64,000 bases of DNA from Dickeya lacustris (GTDB lineage Bacteria > Pseudomonadota > Gammaproteobacteria > Enterobacterales > Enterobacteriaceae). The notes under the pieces were generated by a model. The model was not told the DNA's origin, did not search any database, and was given only the letters and a program-made list of their open reading frames with translations. This document shows positions 53,707-62,060 of the stretch, piece after piece. The translations under genes and the position numbers were made by a program. The stretch is from contig NZ_CP114280.1 in assembly GCF_029635795.1 (NCBI RefSeq), positions 496,001 to 560,000 on the forward strand, read 5' to 3'. Positions within the stretch are counted from its first letter, which is position 1. Each line of letters begins with the position of its first letter.

Positions 53707-54815
53707 CTAACTTTTGGGGCTGTCCGGCCACACGGGCGTGTCGTCCGGCTCCGGGGTGTCCGGCTGCTCCGCCGCTATCAGGTCGGCCAGCAGCCCGGTT
53801 TCATCACTGTCCGACTGCTCCGCCGGATGCGTCGAGGCATGAACCGCCTGCAACGCCCGGATGCTCACCTGCGTGTAGATTTGCGTGCTCTCCACGCTCG
53901 CATGGCCCAGCATCGCCTGTATCCACCGCAGGTCCGCCCCGTTCTCCAGCATTTGCGTGGCCATCGCGTGCCGGAACAGGTGGCAGCTTCCCATTTCGCT
54001 ATCCCCGATGCCCTGATGTAGTGACTCGCCAGATTGGTGATGCCGTTCGGCGTCAGTCCCTCGACACCATCCAGGGCCACGAACAGTGCCGGGCAGTGCG
54101 GGTTCACCAGCAGTTGCGGCCTCACCGCCTGCACGTAATACGTCAGCCAGCGCAGCGCCCGCTGCCCGACCGGGATAACCCGGTCTTTCTTCCCCTTGCC
54201 CTGCACGATGGTCACGATATGGCGGCTCGCGTCCACGCTGTACACCTCCAGCATCGCCACTTCACCCCGCCGTATCCCGGTTGACCACAGCAGCTCCATC
54301 AGCGCCCGGTCGCGGATGCCCTGCAACGTGGTCAGGTCCGGCAACGCCAGTACCTGCTCCACGTCCGCCACGCTCAGGATATGGCGCGGCAGCCGCTTTT
54401 CCAGTCGCGGCAACACCAGACCCGACGCCGGGTCGGCCAGCAGCAGATGATGCCGCGTCATCCAGCCGAACCACACCACCAGTGGCCCCAGTTGGCTGCG
54501 CTGCGTCCGGGTGCTCAGTGGCTCCCCGTTCGGCTTGCGGTACTGGTACAGATGGCGCTGGTAGTGCTCCAGTATCGGTAAGGTGATGTCCCGGCCATAG
54601 TGCAGCCCGCGCTCCGCCGCCCACAGGATGAACCGGTACTGATGATGGGTTTGCGTCTTCAGCGTCGTCTCCGACCAGTTCCGCTCCCGACGCCACGCCA
54701 CGAACCGCAGCAGCAGCGCGTACAGGCTCTTCGGGTCGCTGGCCGGGCCGATGGGTTTTCGGTACACGTCATCCACCGTCAGCAGCGCATCGGCACGGGG
54801 TTTACGGTTGGCCAT
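53707..54815 (-). CDS. Tyrosine recombinase, copy A (frameshifted)
   Basis: XerC/D-like integrase of about 369 residues when restored. N-terminal core-binding domain (residues about 25-130) then catalytic domain with Arg in [13 protein letters not shown], His-x-x-Arg in [12 protein letters not shown], His in LGHASVES and the nucleophile Tyr in TQIYTQV. The first part runs from [12 protein letters not shown] (ATG 54815) to GIAKW and shifts frame at a G-run (GGG where copy B has GGGG, near 53993), giving a false stop at 53865; the correct frame resumes to 53707. The ATG overlaps the primase stop (TAATG). Confidence 0.9.
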
Positions 54816-57800
54816 TATTCACCTCCCTCGACGGGGGCGGCGGTACGTGATGCGTTCCCCCTGATTACTGCGTCTGACTCAACCCCGACCGGTTCGGCAT
54901 CCAGCCCCTGTGCCGTCTGGCCTGATGCCGGTTTTTCACGCTCCGACCAGCTGCCGACCACACCCCGACCGGGGGCCGACTGAGTGACCTCCAGCCCCGA
55001 CCGGTCGGCATTGCCCTCAGCCACGCCGTTTTTACTCGCAGGCAGCGGCGCAGATGGCAATGTGGGTTTCCCCTTGATTACCGCGTCTGACTCAGCTCCG
55101 ACCGGTTCCGCTGTCAGCCCTTGTCCTGTCTGGCCTGACACCGCTTTTTCACGCCCCGACCAGCTACCGACCACACCCCGACCGGGGGCCGACTGAACGG
55201 CGTCCAGCCCCGACCGGTCGGCATTGCCTTCTGTCTCCGGGGCCGCGTCGTCCACCTCCAGCAGCCCGCACAGGTGCGCCCCGCCGTTGTCGTCACCGTC
55301 CCACAGCAGCCCGTATTCATACGTCAGACCGCGACGGAACAGCAGCAGGTATTCCATTTCCAGCAGCCTGCCAAGGTGGATTTTTAGTTGTGTATCACCC
55401 CAGCCCAGCGCTGCCCGCACCTCCCGCCGCGTGAACCGTATCTCGTCCGCCTTCACCGCCTGACCCTGCGCACGCGCCTGCACCCAGCCCTTCAGCCACA
55501 CCAGCAGCTTGCGCGTCTGCGGCGGCATTTCATCCAGCGTCCGGCCCAGCACCTCGTGGGCCAGCTGATTGGCCAGCGCGATATCGCTTTTTTCCACCTC
55601 GATATACTCGATAACCTGCCCCCGGTGCTCGACCCGCTTCACTTCACGCTGGTACTGGTGCAGCAACGCTATAGCCTGGATTAAGGTCAGGTACTTCATG
55701 TGGTCGCGCCGGGTACGGGTTTTATCACTCAGGAACGTCAGCCGGTCAGCATACGGATTCACCACCTTCAGTGGCCGCAGCAGCCGCTGTGCGTTCTGGT
55801 GTAGTGTCGTCAGGTAGCCTTTCTCACTCGTGGCCAGCAGCCCGGCCAGCGTCTGACCGTGGCGTTGCATCGCGTGTATCGCCTGCGTCTGTTCTCTGGA
55901 CTCGTTCACGGTGAGAACCAGACAGCGGTTCAGCAGCTCTTCGTCCACATCGCTGGCCGTGGTGGTCAGCATCAGCATCACCGGCCCCTGCACCTTGTAT
56001 TCCCGCGTCACCAGTTCGCCGCTCTGCTCGTTCTTGCCGGTACTGGCGATTTTCAGTTCCCCGTCCGACTGCAACAACTTCAGCGCATACGCCGCCTGCC
56101 GCACCCCTTCTTCTTCCGCGATAGCCAGTATCTTGTGCTGTAACGAGGTTTCACCCAGATAGTAGAGGCTCTGCCCGGTCATCGCGCTGTACTGGATACG
56201 CTCTTCTTCCGGCATCATCCCCAGCACCGCCTCCATCAGGCTGCTTTTCCCGGCAGCGCTTGATGACTGGATAAGCACGGCCAGCGGTTTATCCAGCTTG
56301 CGCGACGTCGCCGCCAGATACCCGGTCAGCAGATTGGTACGTTCCCCCACCACCCCGCAGGCGGCCAGGTCATCCACGATACGGGCGGCAAGGTCCGGGG
56401 ACTTGAGTAACGCCAGTGCGTCCGCTTCGTCTTGTGCGCTGACTGTGACCGCCGGAGCGCGTTCGGCCTGCTCTGCCGCCTGCCGCTGACGCGCCTGTTG
56501 CTGCTCAAGCCAGAGCAGCACCCGCCCGCATTCGCGTTTGATGACTGAAGACTCGCACTCAAGCTCCGCCGCTGCCGCCGCCACATAACCCTGACGCTGC
56601 CGGGCGCTGTACAGGTCCAGACTGTCCACATGCAGCGCGCCCGTGCTCTCGTCCCGCACCTGCACGTTGACCTTCATCACCTCGGCCACGGTGTTTTTCT
56701 GCCAGCCCCGCACCCGCCACACGCGCGGGCCGTGGGTCAGCAGCAGCTCGCCGGACGGGGTTAACTCGCCTGCCACCGTCGGGGCCGGTACGCCCGCCGG
56801 GGCGGCTAAGGAAGAAGCGGTATCGTCCCCGCCGGATGGCATGTCACGGGAGAACACCACCCCCGGCCCGCTGCCCTGGCCCATCCATGCCGCCTGCTCC
56901 AGTGCCAGCCCTAACGCCGATTCCGGGTTGCCACTCTTCAGCGCATACGCATTCGCATCCAGCCCCGGCGGGAACCGCACCCGCCACGCCTCGATACCCG
57001 CTTCCAGCAGGTCCGCCGCCACGCTCTCCGCGCCCCGGTCGCCCGCTTCGTCCCGGTCATAGGCTATCTGCACCCGCTTCACGCCGTGGTACTGCAACGC
57101 CGCCAGATGGTCGGCGGTAAAGCCGCTGGCCCCGTAGGCCGTGGTCACATTGCGGAACCCGGCACACCAGAACGTCATCGCGTCGATAAGCGATTCGCAC
57201 AGGATGACCTCGGACGACGCCTTCAGGGCTTCCTCGTTCCACACCCCGGCCAGCGGTGACGGCAGATACAGGTGCTTCGGCGAGCCTTTGAGGATTTTGT
57301 GGTCCGGCTGCACCCGACGCCCGTACAACTGCATCACCCGCCCACGCTGCGCCACATTCGCCGATTCCGACCAGCCGATAACCGGCATCACCACGCAGCC
57401 CCGGAAGTGGTCCTGTCTGGTGGCAGCCCGCAGCACCCCCAGCCCGGCCAGCTTCTCGCGCAGCCGTTTTCCCTCCTGACTCGACGAGGACGGCAACACG
57501 CCTGCACTGCCGCCGATACCGTGATGACCGGCGAACCCCAGCCGGAAGTGACTCACCAGCTCGGGATGAGCCAGCCCGCGACCGGCCAGCCACTGCTGCG
57601 CCTCCGGGCTGTCGAGCAGGCTCTGGTGGTAGAAGTGGATAACCTGATTCAGCAGCGCCTGGCCGTCATCATCCAGGTCGGCGAGTCTGGTACGGGCCAC
57701 CGCTGGCGAGGCGGGGACAGGGACGGCGGCTAAAAAAGACGCCGAACCGGCCAGCTCCCGCAGCCGCAGCAGGGTTTGCGGGTAGGTCAGCCGCTCGGTG

Positions 57801-58030
57801 TGTTGCAGCCAGTCCAGCACCGACCCCGACGCCCCGCAGCCGAAGCAGTGGTACAGGTTCTTTGACGGCGTGATGACACAGGACGGCGTGTTCTCCTGAT
57901 GGAACGGACACCGGCACACAACACTGTCCGCCCCCTGCTTTTTCAGCTTATGCCCCTGAGACTGCGCCACGGCCCGCAGCGACACCCCGCGTTTCAGTTG
58001 CTCCAGCTCTGCCGGTGTCATTCGTCCCAT
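54815..58030 (-). CDS. Primase-helicase with CHC2 zinc finger and TOPRIM, copy A
   Basis: 1071 residues. CHC2 zinc finger with Cys41, His44, Cys62 and Cys65 (RCPFHQEN...HCFGCGASG). A TOPRIM-like core follows (VILCESLIDAMTFWCAG and YDRDEAGDRGAES, about 270-340), then an ATPase domain with a Walker A-like SSSAAGKSS near residue 595. The C-terminal ~150 residues hold two ~70-residue tandem repeats (EGNADRSGL...SAPGRGVVGS...). The plan recalls phage and satellite primases (P4 alpha type), so it probably starts replication of an excised element. It is translationally coupled to the recombinase and divergent from the HTH gene. Confidence 0.88.
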   Translation of the reverse strand: MGRMTPAELEQLKRGVSLRAVAQSQGHKLKKQGADSVVCRCPFHQENTPSCVITPSKNLYHCFGCGASGSVLDWLQHTERLTYPQTLLRLRELAGSASFLAAVPVPASPAVARTRLADLDDDGQALLNQVIHFYHQSLLDSPEAQQWLAGRGLAHPELVSHFRLGFAGHHGIGGSAGVLPSSSSQEGKRLREKLAGLGVLRAATRQDHFRGCVVMPVIGWSESANVAQRGRVMQLYGRRVQPDHKILKGSPKHLYLPSPLAGVWNEEALKASSEVILCESLIDAMTFWCAGFRNVTTAYGASGFTADHLAALQYHGVKRVQIAYDRDEAGDRGAESVAADLLEAGIEAWRVRFPPGLDANAYALKSGNPESALGLALEQAAWMGQGSGPGVVFSRDMPSGGDDTASSLAAPAGVPAPTVAGELTPSGELLLTHGPRVWRVRGWQKNTVAEVMKVNVQVRDESTGALHVDSLDLYSARQRQGYVAAAAAELECESSVIKRECGRVLLWLEQQQARQRQAAEQAERAPAVTVSAQDEADALALLKSPDLAARIVDDLAACGVVGERTNLLTGYLAATSRKLDKPLAVLIQSSSAAGKSSLMEAVLGMMPEEERIQYSAMTGQSLYYLGETSLQHKILAIAEEEGVRQAAYALKLLQSDGELKIASTGKNEQSGELVTREYKVQGPVMLMLTTTASDVDEELLNRCLVLTVNESREQTQAIHAMQRHGQTLAGLLATSEKGYLTTLHQNAQRLLRPLKVVNPYADRLTFLSDKTRTRRDHMKYLTLIQAIALLHQYQREVKRVEHRGQVIEYIEVEKSDIALANQLAHEVLGRTLDEMPPQTRKLLVWLKGWVQARAQGQAVKADEIRFTRREVRAALGWGDTQLKIHLGRLLEMEYLLLFRRGLTYEYGLLWDGDDNGGAHLCGLLEVDDAAPETEGNADRSGLDAVQSAPGRGVVGSWSGREKAVSGQTGQGLTAEPVGAESDAVIKGKPTLPSAPLPASKNGVAEGNADRSGLEVTQSAPGRGVVGSWSEREKPASGQTAQGLDAEPVGVESDAVIRGNASRTAAPVEGGE

Positions 58031-58132
58031 TTCCGCCGCTCCTGTAAAAACCCGTCAATAACCGTTTAATGTTTTAATTAGATACCTTATACTGTGTATG
58101 TGTCAAACAGTATTAGAGGGACAGGTTACAGT
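58031..58132. promoter_or_regulatory. Divergent control region between primase and HTH regulator
   Basis: 100 bp, AT-rich against GC-rich flanks. TATACT (58088-58093) with TTTAAT (58065-58070) 17 bp before it is a plausible promoter for the regulator. The layout (repressor facing early replication gene) resembles phage switch regions. Confidence 0.45.
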
Positions 58133-58501
58133 ATGGCTACGTCAACTTTGTGGTTCTTACCGATGAACTTTCCTGCTCGTCTGATACAACTGCGCAAGGC
58201 CGCCGACCTGACTCAACAGGCGTTAGCCGACAGCGCCTCCATTCATGTCAACCAGATACGCCGCTATGAGGCGGGGTCGGCGCAACCCACCTTAGACGCC
58301 CTGATTCGGCTGGCTAAGGTGCTGCGTGTCTCGCTGGATGGGCTGGTGTTTGATGACCACGAGCGTGGCCCGTCTGATGATTTGGCGTTGCAGTTTGAGG
58401 CCGTCAGCGGGATGCCAGAAGAAGAGCGCCGGATTATCAAGGCGTTACTGGATGGGATGATACTGAAGTACCAGGCTAAACAGATTACTGAGCGCGGTTA
58501 G
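58133..58501 (+). CDS. XRE-family helix-turn-helix regulator
   Basis: About 122 residues. HTH-XRE domain from PARLIQLRKAADLTQQALAD to LRVSLDGLVFDD, with a helical C-terminal tail (EEERRIIKALLDGMILKYQAK). The ATG at 58133 has AGAGGG 12 bp upstream; a frame from 58094 lacks a ribosome site. It is divergent from the primase gene and 57 bp upstream of symE in the same direction. It likely represses the primase-recombinase operon and may also control symE. Confidence 0.85.
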   Translation: MATSTLWFLPMNFPARLIQLRKAADLTQQALADSASIHVNQIRRYEAGSAQPTLDALIRLAKVLRVSLDGLVFDDHERGPSDDLALQFEAVSGMPEEERRIIKALLDGMILKYQAKQITERG

Positions 58502-58558
58502 AACAGGCGGCTACCTGCTCCAACCGCTCACCACTGGCAACTAAACGAGGTAGTTACT

Positions 58559-58783
58559 ATGGCTGGACGCGATTCTAAGTCAGAACCCCGCGCAACTGAA
58601 GTAAAAGAACCCCAACGGCATTACACCGTCGGTTACGCCCCCAATGGCATGAAGGGCAACCCGCCGCCGCAACTCACGCTGAAGGGCCGCTGGCTGGAAG
58701 ATCTCGGCTTTAACACCGGACAGCCGGTTATCGTCACCGTGGAGCGCGGGCGACTGGTAATTGAGGCGGAGCTTAGGATCTAA
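58559..58783 (+). CDS. symE: SymE family toxin-like protein (intact copy)
   Basis: 74 residues. The conserved core PPQLTLKGRWLEDLGFNTGQ and PVIVTVERGRLVI is the SymE domain, an AbrB/SpoVT-like fold. E. coli SymE is an SOS-induced toxin that condenses nucleoids or acts on RNA/DNA and is repressed by antisense SymR. GAGG lies about 10 bp before the ATG. It is tail-to-tail with the barstar-like gene and shares a hairpin with it. Confidence 0.85.
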   Translation: MAGRDSKSEPRATEVKEPQRHYTVGYAPNGMKGNPPPQLTLKGRWLEDLGFNTGQPVIVTVERGRLVIEAELRI

Positions 58784-58796
58784 CCGGTAAAAACGA

Positions 58797-58821
58797 CGAT
58801 CCCGGCACATGGCCGGGATCG
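58797..58821 (-). terminator. Shared hairpin between symE and immunity gene 3
   Basis: CGATCCCGGC and GCCGGGATCG form a perfect 10 bp stem around five bases. On the minus strand it is followed by GTCGTTTTTACC, so it terminates the immunity gene; it also follows symE on the plus strand. Confidence 0.85.
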
Positions 58822-58824
58822 GTA

Positions 58825-59127
58825 TCATTTCAAGATATAATCGAACTTATCATCGAAGTTTAATTCGATATCCTGCTTTCTTACCCTCTCTAACACTTCC
58901 ACTATTCGATTAAACGTATCTCCTAAGCGCTGTCGGGTTGTATCTGAGTTCGTCCATACCAGCGTTACTGGCCGCTCGACGTCATTGCTTAATCGATCCC
59001 AGAGCGCATTAAGATTTCTTCCATAATAGGGACCAAAATCTAATTTCTCCGATAGAACACCATGAACATCAGATTCGGTATATATGTTTAAACCATCTAA
59101 AATAATTTCGCGTTCACTCACTTCCAT
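58825..59127 (-). CDS. Barstar-like immunity protein 3
   Basis: 100 residues of the barstar fold. The barnase-binding helix reads [20 protein letters not shown] against barstar [20 protein letters not shown]. Tyr29, Tyr30, Gly31, Asn33, Trp38 and Asp39 (barstar numbering) are kept; Asp35 is Asn. It inhibits the barnase-like toxin whose gene it overlaps by 10 bp. Cytoplasmic, acidic. Confidence 0.92.
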   Translation of the reverse strand: MEVSEREIILDGLNIYTESDVHGVLSEKLDFGPYYGRNLNALWDRLSNDVERPVTLVWTNSDTTRQRLGDTFNRIVEVLERVRKQDIELNFDDKFDYILK

Positions 59128-60074
59128 TTACCTATTGATGTTGCTGTTTCATAGTGATCAGTAGTGATATACAACAACCCATCACTCGAATATAACAACC
59201 TTGTTCCCGGCTGATTGCTTCTCGACATCGTATTATTCAATCCTATATCAGCCTCGCGCCATACTCTTCCTGGTGAAGGCGGTAACAGGTTATTTGAATT
59301 TTCGAAGATATCACCGCCTAATTGCCCACCGGGGTTTGTATTATTCAATGCTTTCCCAGGTTTCCAGCCATTAGCAACAGCTTGGGCCTTATCTACATAA
59401 TTCGATGGTAATGTTCCGGTAGTCCGCAAGCTATCCACAACATCATTTGCTGCTTGAGTAGTCTGTAAGTCCAATTTTAATCCAGCATAGCTTGCTGCGT
59501 TATGGGCTTCATTACCTATAAACCCAGCCGCCGCCGATTCAGCTTTACCCACTGCTTTACCCGCAACTTTGGCAACGATCTTCTCCGTTACACCTGCGGT
59601 CACTTTTACTACACCCGTACCACCGGCAAGCAGACCCGCTATATCCGTAACCAGTTTTCCGCCTTCAACACCGGCATTGAACGAGCCACTGGCTCCGGCC
59701 TTCTGGTATTCCGCTTCCATGTTGTTGATGCGGTCTATATACGACTGTTTCACCGCATCCGACACATTACCCAGCACATCACCGCTGTTGAACAGCGATT
59801 TCAGCGCCTCATATGTCTCCATTGGGCTGCTTGCCGTTTTCACAATACCGTCGATCGTGTCATACAGCCCTGCCGGAACCCCGGCAACCATCCCGGCCGC
59901 AAAGCTCCCATCCTGCCCTAAATCTATCGCCGTCCACTTCGCCTCAGCCTGCACTTTGCAAGCTTGGGTCTGGCACTCTTCAAGCTCCTTCTTCTTCTGA
60001 GCCTTCTGCTGGTTGCTCAGATAGTTATTCTCCACAACAACGTCATCCGTTGCGAAGTCAGCCGACGAACCCAC
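59118..60074 (-). CDS. cdiA: Orphan cdiA-CT module 3 with barnase-like RNase toxin
   Basis: 318 residues from a GTG at 60074 (AGGG 5 bp upstream). Order: [10 protein letters not shown] (VENN), a variable entry region with hydrophobic stretches ([17 protein letters not shown]), and a C-terminal barnase domain of about 105 residues: [59 protein letters not shown]. Barnase Lys27, Glu73, Arg87 and His102 are kept; Arg59 is replaced by Ser. It is a guanyl-type RNase by family. Followed by its barstar-like inhibitor, overlapping. Confidence 0.92.
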   Translation of the reverse strand: MGSSADFATDDVVVENNYLSNQQKAQKKKELEECQTQACKVQAEAKWTAIDLGQDGSFAAGMVAGVPAGLYDTIDGIVKTASSPMETYEALKSLFNSGDVLGNVSDAVKQSYIDRINNMEAEYQKAGASGSFNAGVEGGKLVTDIAGLLAGGTGVVKVTAGVTEKIVAKVAGKAVGKAESAAAGFIGNEAHNAASYAGLKLDLQTTQAANDVVDSLRTTGTLPSNYVDKAQAVANGWKPGKALNNTNPGGQLGGDIFENSNNLLPPSPGRVWREADIGLNNTMSRSNQPGTRLLYSSDGLLYITTDHYETATSIGKWK

Positions 60075-60703
60075 TTTTTCCCTGTGCAGTCAGCCGGTTA
60101 CAGCCGGTTTTCCCTGAAGCGTTTCGATACCCGAACTCCGAAGCCCCGATACGCGGTTTTGGCCCCCGACACGCTACCGCCCTGCCGGGGCTTTCGCCTG
60201 CAACCCACGCATCATAGCAGCGGCGGCAGCCGCTGCCATCCGGTGTTGGGGGTTCAGTTTGGGGTTCCATCGCAACCCGTGACGGGCCACAGCTTGCCTG
60301 TGGCGCCGGCGCGGGTTCTGCCGGTGCGGACGGCACAGAGTCCGCAAGCGACGCCCTGCGGCGCTCTGTGACTCCGACGGTTAAGGAGAAGAGGCACCTG
60401 CATGACCACGCCGGACAACCCGCCAGGTGACCATCGGGAGGCCCCGGCGGGGCCGCACGGGGCGGAGATGGCGAGCACGGGAACGAGCAAGGAGCCTGCG
60501 ACTGCGAGCCGGGCGCAGCCAGTGAAGCGGGGTCTGGGTCGGGGGGCGAGGTAATGCCTTTCAGCGGAGGCCGACGGGCCGACTTCTTCTGGGGGTTGGG
60601 TTTGGGGGTTGACCGAGTGCTGACGAAGGAACACCGGAGCCGACAGCGGAAGGCGCCGCCTTGCGCGCCGCGCCTCATCCGCGATGCCAATGGCGGGCGC
60701 AAG
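60075..60703 (-). promoter_or_regulatory. GC-rich leader upstream of orphan toxin 3
   Basis: Copy B of the leader at 52819-53456, with the same extended -10 and start context before the GTG at 60074. The plus-strand frame that starts at 60402 ends after 50 codons here (stop 60552-60554) and differs from copy A, so it is not supported as a gene. Confidence 0.45.
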
Positions 60704-60796
60704 ACATAATGCGGATTATACGATACGAGCCGCTCCACGCGGCGTGAAGGAGCCGTGGGCTTGCCCGGCGAGCTTCGTATAATCCCCGCATTATGT
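60704..60796. repeat. Dyad near the recombinase gene, copy B (candidate recombination site)
   Basis: ACATAATGCGGATTATACGA (60704-60723) with an inverted arm at 60775-60796 having two extra C. Same inner hairpin as copy A. The two dyads are in the same orientation, 7.25 kb apart. Confidence 0.5.
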
Positions 60797-60951
60797 CCAA
60801 CGGCTGACCGGCCAGCCGCCGGGTGACACGGAGCACCGCCGCACAACGCGGGCCGGGCGGACGTTTACCCCCGCCCGCGATGCCGCCTGACGGCAGTCAG
60901 CCCGCCGGGCTGTCTGCCGAACCCGCTCCCGCCGCACTCAACCGGAGAGCG

Positions 60952-62060
60952 CTAACTTTTGGGGCTGTCCGGCCACACGGGCGTGTCGTCCGGCTCCGGG
61001 GTGTCCGGCTGCTCCGCCGCCATCAGGTCGGCCAGCAGCCCGGTTTCATCACTGTCCGACTGCTCCGCCGGATGCGTCGAGGCATGAACCGCCTGCAACG
61101 CCCGGATGCTCACCTGCGTGTAGATTTGCGTGCTCTCCACGCTCGCATGGCCCAGCATCGCCTGTATCACCGCAGGTCCGCCCCGTTCTCCAGCATTTGC
61201 GTGGCCATCGCGTGCCGGAACAGGTGGCAGCTTCCCCATTTCGCTATCCCCGATGCCCTGATGTAGTGACTCACCAGATTGGTGATGCCGTTCGGCGTCA
61301 GTCCCTCGACACCATCCAGGGCCACGAACAGTGCCGGGCAGTGCGGGTTCACCAGCAGTTGCGGCCTCACCGCCTGCACGTAATACGTCAGCCAGCGCAG
61401 CGCCCGCTGCCCGACCGGGATAACCCGGTCTTTCTTCCCCTTGCCCTGCACGATGGTCACGATATGGCGGCTCGCGTCCACGCTGTACACCTCCAGCATC
61501 GCCACTTCACCCCGCCGTATCCCGGTTGACCACAGCAGCTCCATCAGCGCCCGGTCGCGGATGCCCTGCAACGTGGTCAGGTCCGGCAACGCCAGTACCT
61601 GCTCCACGTCCGCCACGCTCAGGATATGGCGCGGCAGCCGCTTTTCCAGTCGCGGCAACACCAGACCCGACGCCGGGTCGGCCAGCAGCAGATGATGCCG
61701 CGTCATCCAGCCGAACCACACCACCAGGGGCCCCAGTTGGCTGCGCTGCGTCCGGGTGCTCAGTGGCTCCCCGTTCGGCTTGCGGTACTGGTACAGATGG
61801 CGCTGGTAGTGCTCCAGTATCGGTAAGGTGATGTCACGGCCATAGTGCAGCCCGCGCTCCGCCGCCCACAGGATGAACCGGTACTGATGATGGGTTTGCG
61901 TCTTCAGCGTCGTCTCCGACCAGTTCCGCTCCCGACGCCACGCCACGAACCGCAGCAGCAGCGCGTACAGGCTCTTCGGGTCGCTGGCCGGGCCGATGGG
62001 TTTTCGGTACACGTCATCCACCGTCAGCAGCGCATCGGCGCGGGGTTTACGGTTGGCCAT
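60952..62060 (-). CDS. Tyrosine recombinase, copy B (frameshifted)
   Basis: Same protein as copy A. Here the G-run near 61238 is intact, so the frame runs from [12 protein letters not shown] (62060) through [19 protein letters not shown], then breaks at about 61168 where copy A reads ATCCACCGCAGG and this copy ATCACCGCAGG (one C missing). The tail with LGHASVES and TQIYTQV continues in another frame to 60952. The ATG overlaps the end of the primase gene by 14 bp. Confidence 0.9.

Larger units (their letters stand above)
52767..56740. repeat. Large direct repeat, copy A
   Basis: From AGTTATTCTCCAC in the VENN region through leader, dyad, recombinase and most of the primase gene, this stretch is nearly identical to 60023-64000 at an offset of about 7256 bp. 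Differences are single-base indels in homopolymers plus patches of denser substitution in the primase C-terminal region and near 55670-55840 and 56220-56260. The copy B end is cut by the window edge, so the true length is greater. Confidence 0.93.

Noticed and set aside
60058..60846. A 262-codon minus-strand frame spanning leader B
   Set aside because: The matching stretch in copy A is broken in several places and the frame ends out of phase, just inside the toxin start; probably GC-driven.
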